In this document: positions 33,025-43,577 of the stretch, piece after piece
How the letters are laid out: the number at the start of each line of letters is the position of its first letter
Numbering within the stretch: position 1 is the stretch's first letter
NCBI GenBank assembly: GCA_030323885.1
Contig: CM059194.1
Coordinates: forward strand, 4,379,691-4,443,690
Direction of reading: 5' to 3'
DNA length: 64,000 nucleotides
From: Branchipolynoe longqiensis
Taxonomy: Eukaryota > Annelida > Polychaeta > Phyllodocida > Polynoidae
The notes under the pieces: generated by a model
Told to the model about the DNA's origin: nothing
Database searches by the model: none
What the model saw: only the letters and a program-made list of their open reading frames with translations
Translations under genes and position numbers: made by a program

Positions 33025-33430
33025 ATTTTTTATTTTGTTATTGAGGCTGTATTTATACTGTCCATAGCATATAAGCCTGGGGACACAGGCTTGTTTTCAA
33101 TGCTGGCCAGTTGTAGTGTTGGTGTTATCTTACCACACAGTAGCTGCTGATAAGTTATTTGATTGCCTGCATTTCAGTAGCAGATAGATAGTTGGTTGGT
33201 ATGGTTAGTAGCCTATGTTAGTTTTTTTATGGATTTTCTTGGCATATATGTATTTTATTTTGTTCTACTCTTATTACTAGACTAGCCTACTCCTATTTAC
33301 ATATCATAGGCTTGTACGTAGCTGTGTGGTGTGTTATCTGGCTACTTTTGACATGGTTACCTTCCATTGGGCGTCCTGCTGGTGGGATATTAGGTTACAG
33401 TTGGTGAAATGTCAGAGGATGTAAATAATA
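33025..33430 (-). mobile_element. CR1-group LINE 3' UTR fragment
   Basis: CTTGTTTTCAATGCTGGCCAG and the following TTAGTTTTTTT region match 4925-5110. No coding part remains. Confidence 0.5.
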
Positions 33431-34640
33431 TCTAAATAAGCAAGATAGTTCTCCAAGAACGTTTAACTGAACGTTTAACTTTTAAAGTCTATTAAACAAC
33501 AGAATATAATTTATTTAGAAAATCAAAAGTGGTGGGTAAATATAAAAATATATGTGAAGATTATATTTTGCTTGTCAAAGTAAGAATGAGTGTGTTCATT
33601 TCATTTACCCATACTTTCACCCATTGGTCTCATGCCTACGAATTACATCCACAATGACCTCTGAATATCTCATGAAGCAATCTCGGTCATCCTCAGAGTA
33701 CCTTGACTTCATTTCCTTTTCACCCCTTGAATATACAACATCAATCATTCCTCTTTTGTGATTTGTGATCCCATAAATAAATCCCATCAATGAATAATAC
33801 TGTCATCTAGATTTGTATTTACCATGACCACAAATTATATGATTGCGAGTTTGACAAATTCACAAGTGTCTATTCACACATAATTGATTGTATGCTCTTA
33901 CATGTAAAACCGATGGTTTGAATAACAAATAAACAGTTCCCGCCTTGAATATGGCATATGCTGCTGTCACGACATAAAGGAACCACAAATCAATCAATTC
34001 ATCAGCTCCTGCTCTAGATAGGAGTGCATATTTTATCTCGGTGTATCCAGTTACCCAGAGCCTGTCGACCTGAAAGCCTATTTCAATTATTGATATGTAT
34101 GCCTAGAGTTGCATAGTATCGATTTCCGAGAGGCATGCACACTTGTCTTAAACTCGCGTTGCAGAACAATTCTGGAAGCGAATAATGAATATGTATAGAG
34201 TCCGATCGTGGCATCAAATTTGCTTAAATAAAGCACTTACCTACATTTGAACCCGCATATACAACTAGGATATTAATGCATTTATTAAGCATTTGGAGTT
34301 GGAAGGAATGGGGATATTAAGTCAATTTATTAGAAGCATTTAATGCTGAAGGGTTTTGACAAGCATGCCAAACATAATTTGGAATGTTTCTACAGCAAAT
34401 ATTTCTGAACTTAGTAATTTTAAAGAAAGTTTCCTTCAAATTAAACAAAAGCACGACATCCATTATCTAGATTGAATTCTACATATCTCACTTAGATTCT
34501 GATGAATTTATGAAGCATTTCTTGCCGCATAGGAGCATATGGTGCCAGTGTTGGCATCCTGGCCAACATTTATTTACAATATTTGCACTTCAGATGTCAC
34601 AAAAGTTAGAAATTTAAAATCGAAATTCTATCAAATTAAT
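33431..34640. other. AT-rich, repeat-poor intergenic DNA
   Basis: No ORF, tandem repeat or SINE is visible. It is one of the few stretches that looks like single-copy sequence. Confidence 0.5.
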
Positions 34641-34671
34641 GTAAGGTATATAATAACAACAAATGTAATAT

Positions 34672-34725
34672 GTGTGATGTATAACGTATTATGCGAGTAT
34701 AAAAATACGAAGGGAATTGTTTCCA
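34672..34725 (+). other. CEYK-type fragment, copy 2
   Basis: GTATTATGCGAGTATAAAAA and GAAGGGAATT match the copies at 16967 and 54617. The frame reads VLCEYKNTKGI. It lies in an LTR-like context (TGTAATATGTG at 34662, ending TTGACA before TTGGCGCCACC at 34793), so the shared block may instead be a TATA-box region of an LTR. Confidence 0.4.
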
Positions 34726-34799
34726 TTATATATTATATTATTATATTATTTAATTACCATTATTATTCTCTGTAAGACTCCGCACTTGACAGTTGGCGC

Positions 34800-36085
34800 C
34801 ACCTGTGCCCACCTCCCTTCCATCGGGTGTCAACAGGTGTCAGTTGAACCCAGAGGATATTTTGTTTGTTTGTTGGGCAAGGTCCTATACTCCTTGCCAG
34901 AGATTGAAAACGTCTGAACCACTATCTTTTGTCCTCTCACATATATATGCAGTTATTTATATATTTAACCGTCTGGGTATTCCACCCCCGCTTAAGGCGA
35001 GCCTAACGTGTTAATGTAATTAATTGTTTCCATGTGAATTTCCTTGGGCCAGCCGCCGCCGTCGTAGCCTTACCGCCCGCGTGCGCGTAGTCCGTCGTCG
35101 GTGTCTGTCCCGTACGATAGGCGCCAGCCAGAGTATCGTCTAAATACTAGATTTGCCATCGTGCGCATTTATCGGCCTAAAGTGTATTTATATTAGGTTA
35201 TTTCAACTACTGGCTGCCCCCTTCGTCGTTAGAGATATTATGAATGTTACTAAATGAATCCAAATATGCGCAGTCCAGCACGAGTTGCTGCCGCTGTCTC
35301 TACTGTTTAATTTACCTTATGTGTCGTGGTTCTAGCCTAAAAGTAACACTACGTTAATTCTGTAAATGCGTCAGTTATTAGATTCCCGCAGAGGGGTGCA
35401 TTACTTGCAGAAGGCCGACTTAGGCTTAAGGCCTCTCAGTTCAGAGAAAGCAATCGAATATCAAGGTTCCATAGCGGTTAATCTACAATAAGACTGGAGG
35501 ATAGGAAAGAATGCAAGGAACGTCCTGATTCACCTTTACAAGAGCTCACGATTTATTCTTAACCAAAGACTAACAAGGATACCAACATAAATAGTAACAA
35601 AGATCTCCCGTTCCCTCCCGTGTTGTTTCTATAATTTAGTTTAGAATTTTGACCCTAAAAAGCCTAAATATCGGTGGAAAACGTCGGAGCGTGTAGAAAC
35701 ACGTCCGCCGGGTCTGGCCCCGAACGCCCGACCCCCTGATCGTTGCTTAGCTAGTCGCTAAGCAACGCTTTACCACCGAGAACCCTCGCGTGCACAAGTG
35801 TTAGCAATTTGCGCACGCGCAATTTGCACGCACGCAAATGGCTTAGGCGAGTAGGCACGCCCACTTCACTGCCCCCCCATACGAACAACAAGAATTGATG
35901 TTCGTCTAAGAAGAGAAAAGTGGGCGGGGCTACAACGGTTCTCGGTGTTAGCACATTAAACAATAATAACAGACCTGACCGTCCCCCGGCGCGTTCAGTG
36001 AAAATATCGCTGTCCGTGCCGGGGCGCAAAAAGAAACTTCTCGTTGTGTTATTTGATTTCCTAATAGTGTACAAAACACATTAAT
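34800..36085. other. no gene recognised
   Basis: Moderately CpG-containing sequence (35040-35110, 35690-35950) with small frames lacking motifs. A GCTTAGC..GCTAAGC inverted pair sits at 35745-35765. Confidence 0.5.
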
Positions 36086-36100
36086 ATTAGTATACCCAAA

Positions 36101-36475
36101 AATACGTGCGTCTAAGTACGTATATAAATTACATCTTTGTAAGTACGTATTTATTGTTATTTTCAATGTTCACAAATACGTCCTTTTAGGTACGTATATA
36201 CAATTTTAATAACCAAAAATATAAATATGTCCTCTTAGGTACGTATATACATTTTTTTAAATATTTTTTTTAATAACCAAAAATACGTTCATTTATGTAC
36301 GTATATATAATAACTTCGAAAGCGTCAACGCGCCTAATGCTCTCTATATCGAATTAGATATAGAGAGCATACACCTTTTCTATCAAATTAATAATAGGAT
36401 ACCCAAAGATACGTGTGCCTAAGTACGTATATATATATATATGTCCAAAAATACGTCTTTTTAAGTACGTAAAAC
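36101..36475. repeat. array of ATACGT...ACGTAT mini-hairpins
   Basis: A unit of the form AAATACGT-N8/10-TACGTATATA occurs near 36101, 36175, 36225, 36282, 36408 and 36450, with a half-unit near 36141. Each is a short inverted repeat with a variable loop. Spacers are T/A-rich. Confidence 0.8.
36337..36370. repeat. perfect 14-bp stem, 6-nt loop
   Basis: ATGCTCTCTATATC (36337-36350), loop GAATTA, then its exact complement (36357-36370). It lies inside the mini-hairpin array. Confidence 0.9.
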
Positions 36476-36528
36476 AATTTTTTTTTTTAAGCAAACGCTA
36501 AGGCGCATAAGGCTCTCTAAACATACAT

Positions 36529-37375
36529 TATATGTAATAAGTGCCTGCAGTTATGCACAATAAGGCCTAGAGCTGTGCGATAGCGCAAATTGCATATGAA
36601 AAGTCGTGGTATATGTAATAAGTGCATTTAGATATGCATTTAGGTAGAACGCAAATTGCGCAACCATATAGTTATTCAACCGTAAACACGGAAAACACGC
36701 CAGAGCGCAAATATGTGCCTATCACAAATTTACTATTTGAAGGAAGGGCGCATTAGTGGCGATTTCCTTTTTAGTTTACGAAGAATATTGATGAAGATTA
36801 TGCATATGCTCATTAATGATCATAGGCCCAATGGCCAACAGCGAAATACAGTAGTAATTAATTAAAATAAGATACAATCTCCTTTCGAAGGCAACTAAGG
36901 AGAAAAAGCGTGAGCTCGCTTAATATTAACAATGTGACGCTGTAGCCGGCTCGGGCCGACGCTTCCGCGCATAACATCCGACATGTCGGCGGTGTCCTGA
37001 TTAAACTAATACATAAACTTCCCTGCCCTGGAACACCGCCGACCTACCTGGATCAAGCCCCCAAAAATACTCCTGGGCGGACTTGTCGGGGGAGCGTACT
37101 TGGGATGGTTGCTGCTGGCCGGAGAGATCTTCTTTTGTTGATTCGTAGCGCGAATAGTAACTTTAACATTAACTGCAATAGGGGATATCCACCTCCAAAG
37201 ATGGAGTATCGCTTATGTATATCCAATCTGGGTGGAGGATATATTCCGTATAAAACGGAATATATTTGAAAAAAGGGGTTGATTAACCCTAGTCCTCGGA
37301 CTATACATTTTGAACGCCTCTGCGCATTTTACTTGCGCTGAGCATCATCCCACAGGAATATAGTTATGATGTTTA
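36529..37375. other. left flank of the Ngaro-like element, no gene
   Basis: An imperfect repeat ATATGTAATAAGTGC (36529 and about 36611), an 11-bp inverted pair GTCGGCGGTGT/ACACCGCCGAC (36985-36995, 37033-37043), and TGAACGCCTCTGCGCATT at 37311, which recurs just right of the element. Confidence 0.6.
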
Positions 37376-37380
37376 AATTA

Positions 37381-37659
37381 TGCATGTTAACGTAACATGG
37401 CTAATTCGCGGGGCGGAGACGGCCCCTCCCCCTACTGAACCATCCGACTCCACATGCCCCCAGGGGAGAGAACACCCATACCCACAGCGCTGATGGTGCC
37501 ACCTAGCGCTAAGGAGGAACCTCCTCCACCCGGCCACAGGAGGAGGCGCACCCTCCCCTACCGCCAAAAACACCACGTGACCAGTTCGAATCCAAACCGC
37601 CTCCACGGCCACACAACTCCTCCAGCTGCCGTTCGGATAACTCCACCAGCTAACCTCAC
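37381..37659 (+). repeat. split direct repeat A1
   Basis: It matches A2 (42960-43238) at a constant offset of 5579 with about four substitutions and no indels over 279 bp. It holds the 5' leader ahead of gag. Short frames inside it occur in both copies and are repeat artefacts. Confidence 0.93.
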
Positions 37660-37691
37660 GCCACGCAACGTAACGTCAAGCAACGGATAAC

Positions 37692-39044
37692 ATGCCGACC
37701 CCTCGCAAATCAGCACGGAACGCAGCAAAGAAAGGCAACAAAAACAATGTGCCAAAGGGGCGAGGACGCCCGAGGACGAACAACCAAGGTGGGAACGGAA
37801 CGACGAGCAACACAACTGACACGCATGACATGCCCGACACGAACAACACGGCACGGCCATTGCTGTCGGCTCCACCACTGTCACAACAGCTGTCAAAACC
37901 ACCACCACAACCCACGGCAGGCCCCAGCGGCCTCGGTGACGGCCTCTTGGAGGCAATACAGGCACTCATGACTAACCAGATGCAGGATCTACGCACGGAC
38001 ATATTAGCAACAGTGGATGCCAGACTGGACACTAACACGGGACCTGACAGACGAACACCAGAGGTGCTGCCACGTGGCATGGCCGGCCAGGCACTAACGG
38101 CCGGGCCGCCAGCTGGGGCCGCTACCTCCAACCAACCGACGCTTCCCCTGACACCACGTGCGGCAGCAATTGATGCCGCTTACAACCAAATCCCGCCTCC
38201 CCCCCCAGTACATGCCGCCACAAACAATGCCATGCACTTCAGTGATGCCTACACGGAGGACCGTGACATAGTGGCGGGGTACGGCCAATACGCGACACCG
38301 GAATACGAGAGAAATGCTGACCGTACGGACGCCATCAACGATCTGCTCGCTGCGGCTGGATCAGCACTCGGCCGCAAACGAGGTAAGCCCAAATTCCTCC
38401 CGCACCTCTATGTAATTTGTGGTACAAAGCGGGAGAAGGTGGGCCTGGGTGAAGCCACATGGCCCGAGTATTGTGCGGCACTCTTCAGGATGGGGAAGGA
38501 TGCAGCAGTCCCCCAGCTATGGAAAGCGCCCATCCTGGAGCACCATCACCAACTCATGACCATGGCCTCTATCTGGGACTGGAACACCTGCAGGCAATGG
38601 TCCGAGCAGGTGTTCGACATGATAGAGGATGGCCGCCTACCACACGGGTGGGCCGACCAGTACGCAATCAAGGATGTCCAAAGGGACGTGTGTGTACTCG
38701 GAACCCGCATACCCACGAAGCAGACACAACGCCCTACCCACAGTGGCGGAAAAAGTAATACGTATGCGACGAACAACACCAGTGAGGCAAAAACGGAGTT
38801 TAATAAAGAGACAGACGGGAAGCCGTGCCATGTCTGGAACTGGGGCAACGACTGCGGCTTTACAGCATCACACGGGCAGCACCCCGACCGTAAGGCGCAC
38901 ATATGTGCCTGGTGCGCAAATAAATATCATAGGTCGAACAATCATCAGGAGCGCGCCTGCATGAACAAGAAACGGTTCATGGACAGGAAAACCCCATCCA
39001 GCACCGATACTGGCAGTCAGCAGACCAACCAGGTTTTTTGCTGA
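37692..39044 (+). CDS. gag-like protein of the Ngaro-like element
   Basis: The 450-codon frame starts at an ATG 30 bp after A1. The N terminus is basic, with an AT-hook-like GRGRPR at residues 23-28 and a Pro/Gln-rich linker, then an amphipathic GLLEAIQALMTNQMQDL segment. A central folded part follows (PKFLPHLYVICGTKREK, WPEYCAALFRM, IWDWNTCRQWSEQVF). From residue 379 it has a Cys/His module, CHVWNWGNDCGF then HICAWCANKYHRSNNH...C, like the C-terminal zinc fingers of DIRS/Ngaro gags that bind RNA. It is intact. The stop is TGA after a T6 run (TTTTTTGCTGA), a possible slippery site, though neither shifted frame runs cleanly into pol. Confidence 0.85.
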   Translation: MPTPRKSARNAAKKGNKNNVPKGRGRPRTNNQGGNGTTSNTTDTHDMPDTNNTARPLLSAPPLSQQLSKPPPQPTAGPSGLGDGLLEAIQALMTNQMQDLRTDILATVDARLDTNTGPDRRTPEVLPRGMAGQALTAGPPAGAATSNQPTLPLTPRAAAIDAAYNQIPPPPPVHAATNNAMHFSDAYTEDRDIVAGYGQYATPEYERNADRTDAINDLLAAAGSALGRKRGKPKFLPHLYVICGTKREKVGLGEATWPEYCAALFRMGKDAAVPQLWKAPILEHHHQLMTMASIWDWNTCRQWSEQVFDMIEDGRLPHGWADQYAIKDVQRDVCVLGTRIPTKQTQRPTHSGGKSNTYATNNTSEAKTEFNKETDGKPCHVWNWGNDCGFTASHGQHPDRKAHICAWCANKYHRSNNHQERACMNKKRFMDRKTPSSTDTGSQQTNQVFC

Positions 39045-39126
39045 GCGGCTCCGCCCCCCCAGACACTGGCATGGATGAGGAGCCTGACCACACCACAAAC
39101 CATGACAAACACGAGACGGTATGTAA

Positions 39127-41790
39127 TACACCAGTAGCCACACCCCACTAGACGAAGACCGCCCCGACGGCAGTACTACCAGCTGCGGGACACGCCCACC
39201 CCCGGACCCTGACACTGCATTCTGTGATTGTGACCCGGGTGGGTACTGTAATATATGTGACCGTACTGGCAGTGGCATCAGTGGTGACCCCGCCCACGGC
39301 ACCCAACCCCAGGTGGTACCCGCCATGGACATAATGAACTGCGTGTGTGCCGACGAGTCGGACTGCACGATCTGCAACGGCAGTGCTGACACTACAGACG
39401 GAGACAGTGCGGATGGGATGGATGTACGCCACCCCGACAGCCACCATAGGCCCCCCGAATACATCCCTAGCAGTGTGCCCCATCGGACCGACCTCTCCGC
39501 TTGCATATGCGCGGACGAGTCAGACTGTAGTATATGTAATGATGGGGCGATTGAGTCATATGGTAGCAATGAAGACAGTGACACTGGCAAAGGCCACACC
39601 CACATGGCAGCTGATAACAGCGGGAGAGGCAGGAAGCGGCCATGGGCATGTAGCGGTGGGACTTGCCCAACACACTGTGATGACACCAACAAAAGTTACG
39701 GCGACGAACCACCAGGTGGCGGCACTGGCCACCATACCCCGATCGGCCATAGCCGCCGTCATGCCCACCATAACACCGGTGGCGCCACCATCCAAGATGG
39801 CGGCGGCGCAAACAACAACAATAACAGTCGGCCAGGCGGCGGGACGGGCCCGGGCCACGCCCACCCCCACGCCAGCCACGTCCAACCCCACACCAGCCAC
39901 GCCCACACTGATGCAGGCGACAACATGGACGACCACACTCATGTGAACGCACACCATGCAGCCAAGAGGCACAAGGCATCAACAGGTACACAAGGCTCCC
40001 GGAATGGCCACCATGACATTGGAGACACCGACAGAGGCTACACCACCCTGCCCATAGTGTCACCCCGACAATACCGCAATACCCTCGACGCCATCTGGCC
40101 ATGCCCACTCCATGACCAATGGGGCCGCCATGCTGACTACCTCGCAATATACAACGAGGTCCGCCGTACAGCCGTACCCAACTACATGGGTGCCAGGATA
40201 CCCATTCCATCAGGCCTCGACATCCCACAATGGAGGAGGATGCTCGCCGACTACCATGATAACGAGATAGTCGACTACCTGGAGTTTGGCTGGCCGGCGG
40301 ACTACACCGCGGACACGCCCCCCACCTCAACCACGACTAACCACGCCAAGGATGACGCACAGCTCGACGCCATAAGGGCCTACATAGCCACGGAGATAGG
40401 CCATGGCGCCATCATTGGCCCCTTCCAAGAACCCCCCTTCGCCCCCTGGAACCAGGTCAGTCCCATCATGACCCGCCCCAAGAAAAACACCACTGACAGA
40501 CGCGTCATCGTCGACCTCAGCTGGCCAAGAGGATGCAGTGTAAACTCGGGCATAAAGAAGGGGTACTATCAAGGCCGCCCTTGCACTTACAGCCTCCCCG
40601 GGATAATGGATGCAGCGGATGAGGTGGCTCGCCTCGGAAAAGGGGCCTATGCCTGGGGAGCCGACCTCGCCAGGGCCTACGGGCAACTCAGGACCTGCCC
40701 CCTCTCCACCCCCCTGCTTGGTATCGCCATTGATGGCAAATACTACACCGACGTCGCCCCACCATTCGGGTGCCGAACATCATCGATGGCCTGTGCTAGG
40801 ACAACCAACGCAGTTGTATACCTTCTCAGGAAGAGAGGCCATGCCGCATACTGCTACCTCGACGACTTCGTGGGCGTGGCACCCACGAGGCAAGAAGCGG
40901 AGAGGGCATACCGAGACTGCCTATCAATCACGGCCGAGCTTGGCCTAGCACTCTCCCCAGGCAAGTGCACACCACCCACAAAGACCATAGAATGGCTCGG
41001 ATTTGTCATAGACAAAAAAAATGCAAGTGACAATACCAGACGACAAGCTCGAAGACACTCTCGTCGAGTGCGAGAAGTGGGCTGCGCCCAGACAGGCCTC
41101 CAGGAAAGACATCCAGAAGCTCGCGGGCAGCCTACAACACATCGCAAAATGTGTTACCCCAGCCAGACGATTCATGGCAAGAATACACGAAGCCCTCCGC
41201 CAAACTCCATTCACTGGGAACCACCACGTGCCAGACGACCTCCGGACCGACATCAACTGGTTCCTGGAGTATGCGAAGCGCTCCAATGGCCTGGTTCTCC
41301 TCCCAAGTGACCCCAAGACCCCCTGGGTGATCGAATGTGATTCCTCACTCGAAGGGGGCGGGGCATACTCCCCCAAAGAGTACTATGGCCATCGCTATCC
41401 AGAAGCTCTCAAGAGCAGCACCACCAACATCGCCCACCTCGAGGCCATCAACCTCGTGGTAGCCCTCAAGGCCCTTGCCCCCCACACCCTGAGAGGTACC
41501 ACATTGTCATCAACACCGACAATGCTGCAAGCCAGCAGGTACTGGACAGTGGCACAGGTCGTGACAAGACGCTCACAGCATGTGCCCGTGAGATATGGCT
41601 CTTTGCCGCCACCAACTCCTGCGACGTTCAGATATGCCACAAGCCTGGACGCGAACTCGTCCTGGCAGATGCCCTGAGCAGGCGTGCCACAGACCCCAAG
41701 GCTCGGGCCATCGCGGCCGCCCTCTGCCGCAAACTAGCAATATCTGAGATCACTGTAAACTTCGACAATGTACTCACCGTAGGACTATAG
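39127..41790 (+). CDS. Ngaro-like reverse transcriptase/RNase H
   Basis: The frame opens after a TAA at 39124; the first ATG is at 39325, so expression probably depends on gag readthrough or frameshift. The N-terminal part has three C-x-C-x5-C-x2-C motifs, then a long His/Gly-rich low-complexity stretch. RT begins near 40370: PWNQVSPIMTRPKK, RRVIVDLSWPRG, motif A GADLARAYGQLR (Asp codon 40663), PPFGCRTSS, and motif C YLDD at 40855-40866. RNase H follows with all four acidic residues visible: WVIECDSS, HLEAINL, INTDNA and LADALSR. Two single-base shifts at homopolymers (A8 near 41018, C6 near 41477) throw the segment between them into another frame and cancel out. Confidence 0.85.
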
Positions 41791-41819
41791 ATAACCTGGA
41801 AAGCTCACACACATTTGCT

Positions 41820-42788
41820 TCTCTCTTCCCAGGTTACACAGACGAACAACACGAGCGAATCCTCCAGGTGTACTTCGCGGGACTGACCATGGGTACCTGG
41901 AGGAACAAGTCGGTGCAGGCAACACGATACAACAACTTCATGAACCAGCACAGCAACACCCCGCTGGAGCCCACACAATACGACATACTTGCCTACATAG
42001 TGCACCTTAAAGAAAGCCTTACAACGCCAGGAGCCGCTCTCAACTACCTAAGCGGGGCAAAAACCTGGGTCCAGTTATTCGGAGGTGATATATCTGCGTT
42101 TGGCACTTACCCCGTCGCCCTGATGAAGCGAGGCTTGCAACGCCTAACAACCCACACACCCCGACAGGCACCCCCCTTGACACCGGCCGAGCTACGCCAA
42201 GTGGTCCAATACCTCTCCACGGCAGGACCCGCAGCACTAGTACTGAAGGCAGCACTCCTAATAGGGTACAACACACTCCTCCGCCAGGGAAATCTCGCAC
42301 ACACGGGAGCGTCGACCGACCCAGGCCATGCTCTCCAGATGCAAGACATCCTACCCTCCCCAACTGGTCTCGATATCACTGTGCGCTCCACTAAGACCAG
42401 ATGGAGGGCACACCAGGCATACAGGGTGCTAGTCCCGGCCATTCCTGGCTCCCCCTGCTGCCCCCTGGCAGCCTGGGTGGCATACGTCACCTACCAACGA
42501 CCACCCCCCCATGGACCCGCATTCATCCTGGTGGGCGGGGCACCCCTCCTGACAGCAGCTCTCCTGGGAGCCCTCCGGATGGCACTGGCAGCGTCTGGGA
42601 ACCCTGAGGCTGCCCACTACACCCTCCACAGCCTCAGGAGAGGGGGAGCCCAGGCCTGCGCAGCATCCGGTGCGTCCCTCGAGGAAGTCATGGAGCTGGG
42701 GACGTGGTCCTCAGCTTCCGTTCACACCTACCTGCCCAGGAGACAGATCACCACCGGACCACGAGCCCTCTCCACCCTACTTGGTTAA
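41820..42788 (+). CDS. Ngaro-like tyrosine recombinase
   Basis: This frame overlaps the end of the RT/RNase H frame. The start is uncertain: the first ATG is 41889, but the conserved-looking residues GYTDEQHERILQVYF lie upstream. The N-terminal SAM-like part (TWRNKSVQATRYNNF, LTTPGAALNYLSGAKTW) binds DNA. The catalytic part has the first Arg in TLLRQGNL (codon 42282), KTRW as a candidate Lys, HSLRRGG with His and second Arg (codon 42627), Trp in GTWSSAS, and the nucleophile Tyr in HTYLPRR (codon 42729). All signature residues are present. The enzyme would join circular cDNA to a target in place of an integrase. The stop lies inside repeat B1. Confidence 0.88.
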   Translation, partial: SLFPGYTDEQHERILQVYFAGLTMGTWRNKSVQATRYNNFMNQHSNTPLEPTQYDILAYIVHLKESLTTPGAALNYLSGAKTWVQLFGGDISAFGTYPVALMKRGLQRLTTHTPRQAPPLTPAELRQVVQYLSTAGPAALVLKAALLIGYNTLLRQGNLAHTGASTDPGHALQMQDILPSPTGLDITVRSTKTRWRAHQAYRVLVPAIPGSPCCPLAAWVAYVTYQRPPPHGPAFILVGGAPLLTAALLGALRMALAASGNPEAAHYTLHSLRRGGAQACAASGASLEEVMELGTWSSASVHTYLPRRQITTGPRALSTLLG

Positions 42789-42959
42789 GGGCTCGAATCC
42801 GGCCCAGGACCACCATCACTGGGACCATAACCCCGAGGGGACGTGACGAACATAAAACACACCGACTAGCACCCACAAATGTCAAACCTGAATGTAACGA
42901 GATGAAATGAAAAAATAAATACCACTGTATGGAATTCAGTCTCTGCCCTTAGTGAATTA
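42783..42959 (+). repeat. split direct repeat B1
   Basis: It is 177 bp and nearly identical to B2 (43276-43453): one indel in an A-run and one substitution. It contains the recombinase stop codon and an AATAAA-like ATAAATA near its end. Confidence 0.93.
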
Positions 42960-43238
42960 TGCATGTTAACGTAACATGGCTAATTCGCGGGGCGGAGACG
43001 GCCCCTCCCCCTACTGAACCATCCGACTCCACATGCCCCCAGGGGAAAGAACACCCATACCCACAGCGCTGATGGCGCCACCTAGCGCTAAGGAGGAACC
43101 TCCTCCGCCCGGCCACAGGAGGAGGCGCACCCTCCCCTACCGCCAAAAACACCACGTGACCAGTTCGAATCCAAACCGCCTCCACGGCCACACAACTCCT
43201 CCAGCTGCCGTTCGGATAACTCCACCAGCTAACTTCAC
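42960..43238 (+). repeat. split direct repeat A2
   Basis: The second copy of A, directly fused to B1 at the AATTA core and separated from B2 by 37 bp of unique, CCCA-rich sequence. Confidence 0.93.
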
Positions 43239-43275
43239 CCACCCACCCACACCTCAACCCAAGAGTAACGGGAAG

Positions 43276-43453
43276 GGTTAAGGGCTCGAATCCGGCCCAG
43301 GACCACCATCACTGGGACCATAACCCCGAGGGGACGTGACGAACATAAAACACACCGACTAGCACCCACAAAATGTCAAACCTGAATGTAACGAGATGAA
43401 ATGAAAAAATAAATACCACTGTATGGAATTCTGTCTCTGCCCTTAGTGAATTA
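43276..43453 (+). repeat. split direct repeat B2
   Basis: The second copy of B; its AATTA end is the right border of the element. Right of it begins TGAACGCCACTGCGCATT, similar to the left-flank sequence at 37311. Confidence 0.92.
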
Positions 43454-43577
43454 CTGAACGCCACTGCGCATTAAATTCATGTTGACCAAATCGTGGGCTA
43501 AAAAAAAATGGGGAGAATACAAAGATGAAAGCACAAAAAAAACATTAAACCACCAAAAAAAAAAAATTAAATTACAC

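Larger units (their letters stand above)
37381..43453 (+). mobile_element. Ngaro-like tyrosine-recombinase retrotransposon
   Basis: About 6.07 kb. The order is A1 repeat, gag, RT/RNase H, tyrosine recombinase, B1, A2, B2. Split direct repeats of this form are described for Ngaro and PAT elements, whereas DIRS proper has inverted repeats. There is no methyltransferase domain, which fits Ngaro better than PAT. AATTA occurs at the left border (37376-37380), the B1/A2 junction (42955-42959) and the right border (43449-43453). That is what recombination of a circular copy at a short shared core would leave. The repeat pairs are nearly identical, so the insertion is young. Confidence 0.88.

Noticed and set aside
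34662..34815. Complete LTR with primer-binding site
   Set aside because: TG...CA ends and TTGGCGCCACC are suggestive, but no matching second LTR or internal coding was seen.
39030..39044. Programmed frameshift at the gag T6 run leading into pol
   Set aside because: The -1 frame stops at 39151 and the +1 frame meets a stop at 39124, so neither reaches the RT frame directly.
39467..40330. 287-codon minus-strand ORF opposite pol, and a 274-codon one at 38868-39692
   Set aside because: They mirror the His/Gly-rich coding strand, and no motif is visible; the plus frames carry the RT signatures.
37454..43281. 78-82 codon ORFs that occur twice (37454, 43033) and look like a conserved gene pair
   Set aside because: They lie entirely in the A1 and A2 repeats of the Ngaro-like element, so identity comes from repeat duplication.
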